From JBQLZQ01 sp052168355 (GTDB lineage Bacteria > Pseudomonadota > Alphaproteobacteria > DSM-16000 > Inquilinaceae): DNA of 64,000 nucleotides. Positions within the stretch are counted from its first letter, which is position 1. Each line of letters opens with the position of its first letter. This document shows, piece by piece, positions 46,530 to 53,204 of this stretch. The DNA lies in assembly GCA_052168355.1 (NCBI GenBank), contig JBQLZQ010000054.1:24097-88096 (forward strand), in the 5' to 3' direction. The notes beneath the pieces are model-generated. The model did not search any database and was not told the origin of the DNA. It was given only the letters and a program-made list of their open reading frames with translations. The translations under genes were made by a program, and so were the position numbers.

Positions 46530-47999
46530 TCAGAGCTCGTCCAGGCCGGCCAGGATGCCGGGAATGCCGTCGATGACATCCTCGGCGATCAGTCCGGGAC
46601 CAAAGGCCGTCGCCGCCGCCCCGTGCAACCAGACCGCCGCCGCCGCAGCGTCGAAGGCCGCCATGCCCTGGGCCCGCAGACCCAGGACCATCCCGGCCAA
46701 CACGTCGCCGGTTCCCGCCGTGGCCAGGGTGGCCGGCGCATTGGCGTTGATCGCGGCCCGGCCGTCGGGGGCCGCGATCACCGTGTCGGCGCCCTTGAGC
46801 ACGATGACGCCGCCGCTGGCCGCGGCCGCCGCCCGCGCCCGGGTCAGCTTGTCGCCCTTGAGATCCGGAAACAGCCGCGCGAACTCGCCCTCGTGGGGGG
46901 TCAGCACGTCCTTGTCGCCAACGACGGCGAAAAGATCGGCGGGCGCCCCGGCAAAGGCCGTCAGGCTGTCGGCGTCCAGGACCAGCGCCTTGCCCGCCTC
47001 CAGGGCGGACAGCACGTACCGGCGCGTGGCCGGGCCGCCGCCGGCCCCGGGCCCGATCAGCACCGCCGATTTGCGCGGATCGCCCATGAGGTCCGGCCAG
47101 GCGCCGAGCCGTTCGATCAGCAGACCCGGCGGGCCGGCGGCATAGGTTGCCACGGCCTGCTCGGGCGCGGCGACCGTCACCAGTCCCGCCCCCACCCGCC
47201 GGGCCGCCTGGGCCGCCAGCCGGGCCGCTCCGGTCATCCGCGCCCCGCCCACGACCACCGCGTGGCCGCGGCTGTATTTGTGGCCGTCCAGTGCCGGCCG
47301 GGGAAACCCTCCCCGCCAAAGTCGCGGGCCGTTTTCCCAGCATGTCGGCGCCAGGGCCGCCAGGACCGTCTCCGGGATGCCGATGTCGGCGACCACGCAG
47401 GGTCCGCACAGGGTCCGGCCCGGCAGCAGCAGATGACCGGGCTTCCTTCGAAAGAACGTAACGGTCAGCGCCGCCGGCGCCGCGGTGCCCAGCACCGTCC
47501 CGGTATCCCCATGAACGCCGCTGGGCACGTCGACGGCGACGCATGGCAGTCCGCTGGCCGCCACCCGGTTCAAGAGCGCAGCGGCCGGCCCCTCGACCGG
47601 GCGGGCGAGGCCGGCACCGAACAGCGCATCGATCACAAGGCCGGCGTCCGCAGGCAGATCCGGCGCCACCGCGTCGACCGGTCCGTCCCACAGGCCGGCG
47701 GCCCAGGCGGCGTCGCCGCTCAACCGGGCCCGGTCGCCGCGCAACATCACCCGGACCGGCCAGCCGGCCGCCGCCAGCAGGCGGGCGGCCACGAACCCGT
47801 CGCCACCGTTGTTGCCGGGCCCGCACAGCACCAGCACGGGACGGGGCGCCCACCGGGCGACGATCGCGCTGACCACGGCGGTCCCTGCCCGCTCCATCAG
47901 AACCCGACCGGGAACCCCGCTCTCGATGGCGACGCGGTCGGCACGGCCCATTTCGGCCGACGTCAGAAGTTCCAGGGTCGATCCCGGCGCTCGCGCCAT
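46530..47999 (-). CDS. nnrD: Bifunctional NAD(P)H-hydrate epimerase / ADP-dependent dehydratase
   Basis: Repairs hydrated NADH and NADPH. The 489-residue fusion has an N-terminal YjeF_N epimerase (GPGNNGGDGFVAARLL, DALFGAGLARPVEG, DVPSGVHGDTG) and a C-terminal dehydratase of ribokinase fold (LTPHEGEFARLFPDL, then ATLATAGTGDVLAGMVLG with the catalytic Asp). The ATG at 47997-47999 has GGGAGGA four bases upstream. The fused form is common in bacteria; often named Nnr. It is divergent from nothing nearby: tRNA-His lies 135 bp upstream on the same strand. Confidence 0.92.
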   Translation of the reverse strand: MARAPGSTLELLTSAEMGRADRVAIESGVPGRVLMERAGTAVVSAIVARWAPRPVLVLCGPGNNGGDGFVAARLLAAAGWPVRVMLRGDRARLSGDAAWAAGLWDGPVDAVAPDLPADAGLVIDALFGAGLARPVEGPAAALLNRVAASGLPCVAVDVPSGVHGDTGTVLGTAAPAALTVTFFRRKPGHLLLPGRTLCGPCVVADIGIPETVLAALAPTCWENGPRLWRGGFPRPALDGHKYSRGHAVVVGGARMTGAARLAAQAARRVGAGLVTVAAPEQAVATYAAGPPGLLIERLGAWPDLMGDPRKSAVLIGPGAGGGPATRRYVLSALEAGKALVLDADSLTAFAGAPADLFAVVGDKDVLTPHEGEFARLFPDLKGDKLTRARAAAAASGGVIVLKGADTVIAAPDGRAAINANAPATLATAGTGDVLAGMVLGLRAQGMAAFDAAAAAVWLHGAAATAFGPGLIAEDVIDGIPGILAGLDEL

Positions 48000-48134
48000 G
48001 GCGTCCTCCCTCGCAGGTCTTCTGGGTACAGGAGTTCGCCCTTTTTGAGAACAGGACACGGCCCGCACCGAACGGAACTGTCCGCGGCGGCCGGAGGCCG
48101 TCGCCCATGTCTCCGGTATGGACCCTTGGGAGAA

Positions 48135-48210
48135 TGGGGCGACCGATGGGATTTGAACCCACGACAACTCGGACCACAACCGAGGGCTCTACCACTGAGC
48201 TACGGCCGCC
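48135..48210 (-). tRNA. tRNA-His (GTG)
   Basis: A 76-nt tRNA with encoded CCA. The acceptor stem GCGGCCG/CGGTCGC is extended by the extra G(-1) at 48210 opposite C73, the histidine identity element. Anticodon stem CTCGG/CCGAG around loop TTGTGGT (anticodon GTG). Confidence 0.97.
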
Positions 48211-48222
48211 ACACAAGAGGCG

Positions 48223-48253
48223 AGCATATGGAACATCCCATCCGCATCGTCAA
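48223..48253 (-). promoter_or_regulatory. Possible promoter of tRNA-His
   Basis: TTGACG (48248-48253) on the minus strand, followed by TATGCT (48223-48228) at 19 bp or CATATG (48225-48230) at 17 bp, directly upstream of the tRNA. Confidence 0.4.
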
Positions 48254-48363
48254 GCTTTGCGGTCGGCGCGGCGTTAGGCATAGTGCCGGCCCGGCAGGGG
48301 TCGGGAACGGCGGTCACGCCGGGCCGACGGCGGCTGAGAAATAGAAATAGGGAGAAGACACAG

Positions 48364-49536
48364 ATGCTGACCTTGGCTCCGGGTATGGCCAACCTGGGCA
48401 CCGAGACCGCGTTCGAGGTGCTGGCCAGGGCCGACGCGCTGGCCGCCCGGGGCCGCGACATCATCAATCTGGGGATCGGCCAGCCGGATTTCTCGACCCC
48501 GCCCCACATCGTGGAGGCGGCCGTCAAGGCGCTGCGCGACGGTCACCACGGCTATACCCCCGCCGCCGGCATCCCGTCCCTGCGGCGGGCCGTTGCCGAG
48601 CATCTGAGGGCCCGTTTCGACGCCACCGTCGATCCCGATCATGTGGTGATCGTGCCGGGCGGCAAGGTGACCATCTGGTTCGCCGCCCTGATGTTCGGCG
48701 GCGCCGGGGCCGAGATCCTGTATCCCGACCCCGGGTTTCCGATCTATGAATCGGCCATCCGCTTCACCGGCGCCTCGCCCGTGGCCTTCCCGCTGCGCGA
48801 GGAGAACGGGTTCGCCTTCGACGCCGACGAGGTGCTGAGCCTGATCACCTCCCGCACCCGCCTCGTCATCCTCAACAGCCCCGCCAACCCGACCGGCGGG
48901 GTGACGCCGAAGGACCAGAACGACCGGCTGGCCGCCGGCCTGGCCCGCCACCCCGGCGTCGCCGTGCTGAGCGACGAGATCTACAGCCGGATCCTGTATG
49001 ACGGGGGGCGCCACACCAGCTTTCTGGCTTATCCGGAGCTGCGCGACCGGGTCATTCTGTTGGACGGCTGGTCCAAGACCTATGCCATGACCGGGTGGCG
49101 CCTGGGGTTCGCGGTCTGGCCAGCCCACCTGGTGGAGGGCGCGACCCGGCTGGCCGTCAACAGCCATTCCTGTGTCAACGCCGCGGCCCAGCATGCGGGC
49201 GTCGCCGCCCTGGAGGGACCGCAGGACGCGGTCGATACCATGGTCGCCGCCTTTGCCGAACGCCGCCGCGTGATCGTCGACGGGCTGAACGGCCTGCCGG
49301 GCTTTCGCTGCACCGAGCCCGGCGGCGCCTTCTACGCCTTCCCCAACATCACCGGCACCGGCCAGCCCGCCCGCGATTTGCAAACGCGGTTGTTGGAGGA
49401 GGCCGGCGTGGCCACAGTGGCGGGTACCAGCTTCGGGGCCGGCGGCGAAGGTTTCCTGAGGTTCTCCTACGCCAACAGCACCGACAACATCCGCGCGGCG
49501 CTCGATCGGGTCCGCGATCTGCTGTCGACCTCTTAA
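48364..49536 (+). CDS. Class I/II pyridoxal-phosphate aminotransferase
   Basis: A fold-type I aminotransferase of 390 residues. Cofactor and substrate sites are visible: PLP phosphate region VPGGKVTIWFAAL, NSPANPTGG, SDEIYSRI, and the Schiff-base lysine in GWSKTYAMTGWRLGFAV, with the C-terminal substrate Arg in FLRFSYANS. The family covers aspartate, aromatic and other aminotransferases, so the substrate cannot be named. ATG at 48364 has GGGAG nine bases upstream; the longer open frame upstream is not used. It is divergent from tRNA-His and stands about 200 bp before glnB. Confidence 0.9.
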   Translation: MLTLAPGMANLGTETAFEVLARADALAARGRDIINLGIGQPDFSTPPHIVEAAVKALRDGHHGYTPAAGIPSLRRAVAEHLRARFDATVDPDHVVIVPGGKVTIWFAALMFGGAGAEILYPDPGFPIYESAIRFTGASPVAFPLREENGFAFDADEVLSLITSRTRLVILNSPANPTGGVTPKDQNDRLAAGLARHPGVAVLSDEIYSRILYDGGRHTSFLAYPELRDRVILLDGWSKTYAMTGWRLGFAVWPAHLVEGATRLAVNSHSCVNAAAQHAGVAALEGPQDAVDTMVAAFAERRRVIVDGLNGLPGFRCTEPGGAFYAFPNITGTGQPARDLQTRLLEEAGVATVAGTSFGAGGEGFLRFSYANSTDNIRAALDRVRDLLSTS

Positions 49537-49649
49537 CCCTGGCAACCGCCTAAATTTTCGGCATAAAGTGCACAACGTGAGCACCGGCCCGGGCTGGAAC
49601 CACGAACGGTATGGCCGCGCTCCTGCCGTTTCGACTGGCCTGGAGACTG

Positions 49650-49666
49650 TTGGCATGAACCATGCG
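49650..49666 (+). promoter_or_regulatory. Predicted sigma-54 promoter of glnB-glnA
   Basis: TTGGCATG and TGC are arranged as GG-N10-GC (GG 49652-49653, GC 49664-49665), the invariant spacing of sigma-54 promoters, and match YTGGCAYGRNNNNTGC well. It is 67 bp upstream of glnB, consistent with NtrC-dependent control in related bacteria. A full NtrC site was not found. Confidence 0.6.
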
Positions 49667-49732
49667 TAAAGGTTGGGCGTGCTGCTTGCGCGCTACCGTT
49701 CCCGCAACAGATTGAGGTCAGGGCGAACGCCC

Positions 49733-50071
49733 ATGAAAAAACTCGAAGCGATCATAAAGCCCTTCAAACTGGATGAAGTGAAGGAGGCTCTGCACGAAAT
49801 CGGCATCAAGGGAATCACGGTGACCGAGGCCAAGGGTTTCGGTCGTCAGAAAGGCCATACCGAGCTTTACCGGGGAGCCGAATATGTCGTCGACTTCCTG
49901 CCCAAGGTGAAGGTCGAAGTGGTCATGGAAGACAGCCTGGTCGAGCGGGCCATCGAAGCGGTCCAGCAGGCGGCCCAGACGGGACGCATCGGCGACGGCA
50001 AGATCTTCGTGTCGCCGATTGAGGAAACGATCCGCATCCGCACCGGGGAAAAGGGCGCGGACGCGGTCTGA
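49733..50071 (+). CDS. glnB: Nitrogen regulatory protein P-II
   Basis: Trimeric signal protein that reports 2-oxoglutarate, ATP/ADP and, through uridylylation, glutamine. The 112-residue product has the T-loop GRQKGHTELYRGAEYVVDF with the modified Tyr51, the B-loop QTGRIGDGKIFV and C-terminal IRTGEKG. Standing immediately before glnA (66-bp gap) and behind a sigma-54-type promoter favours GlnB over GlnK, which usually pairs with amtB. Confidence 0.96.
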   Translation: MKKLEAIIKPFKLDEVKEALHEIGIKGITVTEAKGFGRQKGHTELYRGAEYVVDFLPKVKVEVVMEDSLVERAIEAVQQAAQTGRIGDGKIFVSPIEETIRIRTGEKGADAV

Positions 50072-50137
50072 CCGCGCGCCTCGAAACGACGCATCGATCA
50101 TTCAACAGTCACGAACCATCAACAGGAAAGAGCCGTA

Positions 50138-51550
50138 ATGTCCGCCGATACGTCCAAAGTGTTCGATCTGATCAAGGAACATGACGTCAAGTACGTCGAT
50201 CTCCGTTTCACAGACCCAAGGGGCAAGTGGCAGCACACCTGCCAGCATGTCAGCACCGTGGACGAGGATGCCCTGACCGACGGCTTTATGTTCGATGGGT
50301 CGTCGATCGCCGGCTGGAAGGTGATCAACGAATCCGACATGACGCTGATGCCCGATGTCGATTCGGCCATCATGGATCCGTTCGCGGCCCAGCCCCAGCT
50401 GATCCTGTTCTGCGACATCCTGGAACCGTCGTCCGGCCAGCCCTACGAGCGGGATCCCCGCTCCATCGCCAAGAAAGCCGAGGCCTACATGACCTCGCTG
50501 GGCATCGGCGACACGGCCGTGTTCGGGGCCGAGGCGGAGTTCTTTGTGTTCGACGATGTGCGCTTCAATCAGGGCATGCACGAATCCTTCTATTATCTTG
50601 AAAGCGAAGAAAACCCCACCAATTCGGGCAAGCCCTATCCGGACGGCAACATGGGCCACCGCCCGGCGATCAAGGGCGGCTATTTCCCCGTTCCGCCGGT
50701 GGACAGCGGCACCGACCTGCGTGCCGAGATGCTGAGCGTCATGGGCGAGATGGGTCTGGTCATCGAAAAGCACCATCACGAGGTCGCCCCGTCGCAGCAC
50801 GAGCTGGGCACCCGCTTTTCGACCCTGGTCAATCACGCCGACGCCATGCAGATCTACAAGTACTGCGTGCAGAACGTGGCCCACGCCTACGGCAAGACGG
50901 CGACCTTCATGCCAAAGCCGGTCAAGGGCGACAACGGCTCGGGCATGCATGTGCATCAGTCGATCTGGAAGGACGGCAACCCGGTCTTCGCCGGGTCCGG
51001 CTATGCCGATCTGTCGGAAACGGCGCTCTACTACATCGGCGGGATCATCAAGCACGCCAAGGTGCTGAACGCCTTCACCAACCCGACGACCAACAGCTAC
51101 AAGCGGCTGATCCCCGGCTTCGAGGCGCCGGTGCTGCTGGCCTATTCGGCCCGCAACCGGTCGGCGTCCTGCCGTATTCCTTTCGCCGCGAGCCCCAAGG
51201 GCAAGCGGGTCGAGGTGCGGTTCCCCGATCCCAGCGCCAACCCCTACCTGGCCTTCTCGGCGATGCTGATGGCCGGCCTGGACGGCATCCAGAACAAGAT
51301 CCATCCCGGCGATCCGATGGACAAGAACCTGTACGACCTGCCGCCCGAGGAGCTGTCGGAAGTGCCGACCGTGTGCGGGTCACTGCGCGAGGCGCTGCAG
51401 GCCCTGGAAGCCGATCATGCCTTCCTCGTCAAGGGAGACGTTTTCACGCCCGAAATGATCGAAGGCTATCTGGAGCTGAAGTGGGACGAGGTGTATGCCT
51501 TCGAGCACACGCCCCACCCGATCGAGTTCGAAATGTACTATTCGGTCTGA
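50138..51550 (+). CDS. glnA: Glutamine synthetase, type I
   Basis: ATP-dependent synthesis of glutamine from glutamate and ammonium; dodecamer, 470 residues. Signatures: FMFDGSSIAGWKVINESDM, GAEAEFFVFDDVRF, the ATP site KPVKGDNGSGMHVHQSIWKDG and NRSASCRIPF. The adenylylation site is present as Tyr399 in KNLYDLPPEE, so activity is expected to be covalently regulated. ATG at 50138 with AGGAAAGAG upstream. A strong terminator follows 32 bp downstream. Confidence 0.97.
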   Translation: MSADTSKVFDLIKEHDVKYVDLRFTDPRGKWQHTCQHVSTVDEDALTDGFMFDGSSIAGWKVINESDMTLMPDVDSAIMDPFAAQPQLILFCDILEPSSGQPYERDPRSIAKKAEAYMTSLGIGDTAVFGAEAEFFVFDDVRFNQGMHESFYYLESEENPTNSGKPYPDGNMGHRPAIKGGYFPVPPVDSGTDLRAEMLSVMGEMGLVIEKHHHEVAPSQHELGTRFSTLVNHADAMQIYKYCVQNVAHAYGKTATFMPKPVKGDNGSGMHVHQSIWKDGNPVFAGSGYADLSETALYYIGGIIKHAKVLNAFTNPTTNSYKRLIPGFEAPVLLAYSARNRSASCRIPFAASPKGKRVEVRFPDPSANPYLAFSAMLMAGLDGIQNKIHPGDPMDKNLYDLPPEELSEVPTVCGSLREALQALEADHAFLVKGDVFTPEMIEGYLELKWDEVYAFEHTPHPIEFEMYYSV

Positions 51551-51581
51551 TCGCCAATTCCGGCGACTGTCTGCAGATCAA

Positions 51582-51607
51582 CCCCCGGCCTACCGCCGGG
51601 GGTTTTT
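51582..51607 (+). terminator. Intrinsic terminator of glnB-glnA
   Basis: Perfect 8-bp stem CCCCCGGC (51582-51589) / GCCGGGGG (51595-51602), 5-base loop, then five T residues. Confidence 0.9.
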
Positions 51608-51899
51608 GCTGCCGACATCAAGACCTGGCGCCCCTTTGTCCTGGGCCGAAGGCAGATGATCTTGGGGATACTACCGGCCGGTCCGGCCGAATCGTTCATT
51701 TGCGCCGACTCTGTCGATGATTCGCTTGGCGTGACTTGTCTATTTAGAATTTTATGAAACTTAAATGAAGACGCAATATTTAAACAGTCGCTAACCTTGA
51801 AAAGTCGTGTATAGTCCTCATGTTCCCACTGCGGCTGTTTCATTAGTTTCGCAGCCTTTTTTCCGGGCCTTCTGGGTAACGTGACAAAAGGGACGATCG
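51608..51899. other. AT-rich spacer after glnA
   Basis: No convincing gene. The stretch 51730-51860 is clearly AT-richer than its surroundings. At 51829-51862 a weak hairpin (GGCTG at 51833-51837 with CAGCC at 51852-51856) is followed by six T residues, which could be an intrinsic terminator or attenuator in front of the small gene at 51900. A TATAGT hexamer at 51811-51816 has no good -35 partner. Confidence 0.4.
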
Positions 51900-52136
51900 A
51901 TGGACATCGAACATCATGTGGTGGATGCGGACGGCAAGCGGGTTGGCGACCTGATCTCGCTGGGTCAGAATTTTCTGCTGTTCACGACCAACCCTGAATT
52001 GACGGCCCTCGACGGGCGCAGTTTTTCCAGCCCGCAGGAAGCCGCTCTTCAGGTCGCGGCGGCGTTGAACGCGGCGCCGCTGTCCGTTCACTGCACCGAT
52101 AACGGCACTCGTTTTTCGTCCCCGCCCAGCATGTGA
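51900..52136 (+). CDS. Small protein of unknown function (78 residues)
   Basis: A 78-residue cytosolic protein starting at ATG 51900 with AGGGA six bases upstream. The sequence begins MDIEHHVVDADGKRVGDLIS and ends in a helix-like part rich in Ala (EAALQVAAALNAAPL). No signal peptide, membrane helix or known motif. Its 3' end overlaps the end of the minus-strand gene at 52088-52465 by 49 bp. The good ribosome site argues for a real gene, but no family is recognised. Confidence 0.6.
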   Translation: MDIEHHVVDADGKRVGDLISLGQNFLLFTTNPELTALDGRSFSSPQEAALQVAAALNAAPLSVHCTDNGTRFSSPPSM

Positions 52137-52465
52137 ACGCTGTCATGGGCCCGGACGGTGACCTCCGATATATCGGGGTCGATCGTCACGCCGCTGAGTG
52201 AGCGCGTAAAGGGCTGCTCGGTCACATGGGGGTGCAGTAACGTCCGCGTCGCCAGAACGGTGCCGTCGGGGGCCACGATGTCCCATCGGTCGGCGTAATG
52301 CTCCCAGCCCTCATCGTCATGGGCCACGGTGACGTCGAACCGCCAGGTTCCATCCGCGGCCCGCGTCGCGGTCACGTCCACGACATCCGCCTCGCCCGAC
52401 CAAGCGCTTCCCGATCCCAGCCCCAAGACTGCGATCAGCATCGCCATGCGCGTCTTGGGGACCAT
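52088..52465 (-). CDS. Exported protein of unknown function
   Basis: A 125-residue protein with a signal peptide (MAMLIAVLGLGSGSAWSG, cleavage near the WSG/EAD junction). The mature part looks like one beta-sandwich domain: alternating hydrophobic strands such as TWRFDVTVAHDDEGWEHYAD, GTVLATRTLLHPHV and EVTVRAHDSVH, with several His and Asp residues that might bind metal. The ATG at 52463-52465 has GGAGGAA eight bases upstream. Its start is about 90 bp from the nearer SOS box, so it could share LexA control with the divergent small gene, though the boxes lie nearer the other promoter. Confidence 0.75.
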   Translation of the reverse strand: MVPKTRMAMLIAVLGLGSGSAWSGEADVVDVTATRAADGTWRFDVTVAHDDEGWEHYADRWDIVAPDGTVLATRTLLHPHVTEQPFTRSLSGVTIDPDISEVTVRAHDSVHMLGGDEKRVPLSVQ

Positions 52466-52552
52466 CCGCCGTTCCTCCCTATCCGTCGACCAATCCGAAT
52501 TTAGCGCCCGTCGGCACCGATGCAACGGTCGGTACAAACCGGTTGATCGTGT

Positions 52553-52567
52553 GTTCCTTTTATGTTC
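52553..52567 (+). promoter_or_regulatory. LexA (SOS) box 1, GTTC-N7-GTTC
   Basis: GTTC at 52553-52556 and 52564-52567 with exactly seven bases between, the direct-repeat LexA operator of alphaproteobacteria. It overlaps the predicted promoter of the small membrane gene: a -35-like TTGATC lies at 52543-52548 and the -10 region falls around 52566-52572. Confidence 0.7.
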
Positions 52568-52580
52568 TATTTTCTGAAAC

Positions 52581-52595
52581 GAACATACAGGGAAC
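52581..52595 (-). promoter_or_regulatory. LexA (SOS) box 2, inverted copy
   Basis: GAAC at 52581-52584 and 52592-52595 with seven bases between, i.e. the same GTTC-N7-GTTC operator on the other strand. The two boxes form a large imperfect palindrome in which 13 of 15 arm positions match. Box 2 covers the predicted transcription start and the ribosome-binding site AGGGA of the gene at 52603. Confidence 0.7.
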
Positions 52596-52602
52596 AAAAC
52601 CT

Positions 52603-52701
52603 ATGACCGCAACATCGATCGGTGAACTGGCCACCTTGATCCTATTTTTTGTCGCTTTGTATGCTTTCGCCGTTGTCGGCTACGGGCTGGGCCTGACCTG
52701 A
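52603..52701 (+). CDS. SOS-controlled single-pass membrane peptide (32 residues)
   Basis: A 33-codon gene (stop included). It starts at ATG 52603 with AGGGA nine bases upstream. Residues 1-9 are polar (MTATSIGEL); residues 10-31 form one uninterrupted hydrophobic segment (ATLILFFVALYAFAVVGYGL) long enough to span the inner membrane. The only charged residue is Glu8. Two LexA boxes lie directly upstream, so expression should rise on DNA damage. Size, topology and control recall Caulobacter SidA, a 29-residue SOS-induced inner membrane division inhibitor, but sequence homology is not claimed. Other possibilities are a type I toxin-like peptide or a small subunit of a membrane complex. A hairpin CCGGCC-GAAT-GGCCGG (52712-52727) follows 10 bp after the stop. 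Confidence 0.65.
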   Translation: MTATSIGELATLILFFVALYAFAVVGYGLGLT

Positions 52702-53204
52702 CCCCGAGGGCCCGGCCGAATGGCCGGCGACGGAAAGTCGGGTTCGCCCGAACGGGATTGGCCGGCCATCGATACCGGCAAGCGACATCCGCCATGGCGT
52801 GTCGGCGGGTCCCGTCAGGTGTCGCGGCAGGAATGCGCTCGATCACGGGTGGCCACCAGGTCCGCCACACTCTTAGCAGATGAACCAATTATTAACGGCG
52901 CGGCAAGGTTTCTTCTCTAGAAATCCGGTTGTCGTGAACCCGGCGGCGCCAGGCTCAGCCTTTCTGCTTTGCGATCTTAGGGATGCCTAATCCGTCGACG
53001 GTCCAAGGGTTCAGCGCGGTAGGCCATAGATCTCGTCTGACTTGCCAAAAGCCTTGCTTTCGATGTCCAAGCCATGTCCCTGAACAATGCATCGCCGCTC
53101 CCCTTCTCGGGCTTTCAAGATCCGAACCGGTATCAGACAAGGACCCGTTGAATGAACTTTATCCTCGATAGTGGCGGATCTGCATCGAACAATAAAGGCT
53201 TGCG
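52702..53204. other. Non-coding spacer before the histidine kinase
   Basis: Apart from the hairpin at 52712-52727, no supported gene or clear promoter. Short open frames on both strands (for example 52720-52920 plus, 52955-53140 minus) lack ribosome sites and have shadow-like composition. Confidence 0.5.

Noticed and set aside
49565..49585. NtrC binding site upstream of the sigma-54 promoter
   Set aside because: TGCAC and GCAC elements occur as direct, not inverted, repeats with wrong spacing for the NtrC consensus.
51538..51843. Minus-strand 101-codon frame across the glnA terminator
   Set aside because: It spans a strong intrinsic terminator, has no ribosome site and no recognisable features.
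52720..53171. Short open frames between the SOS peptide and the kinase
   Set aside because: No ribosome-binding sites, biased shadow-like composition and no plausible protein features.
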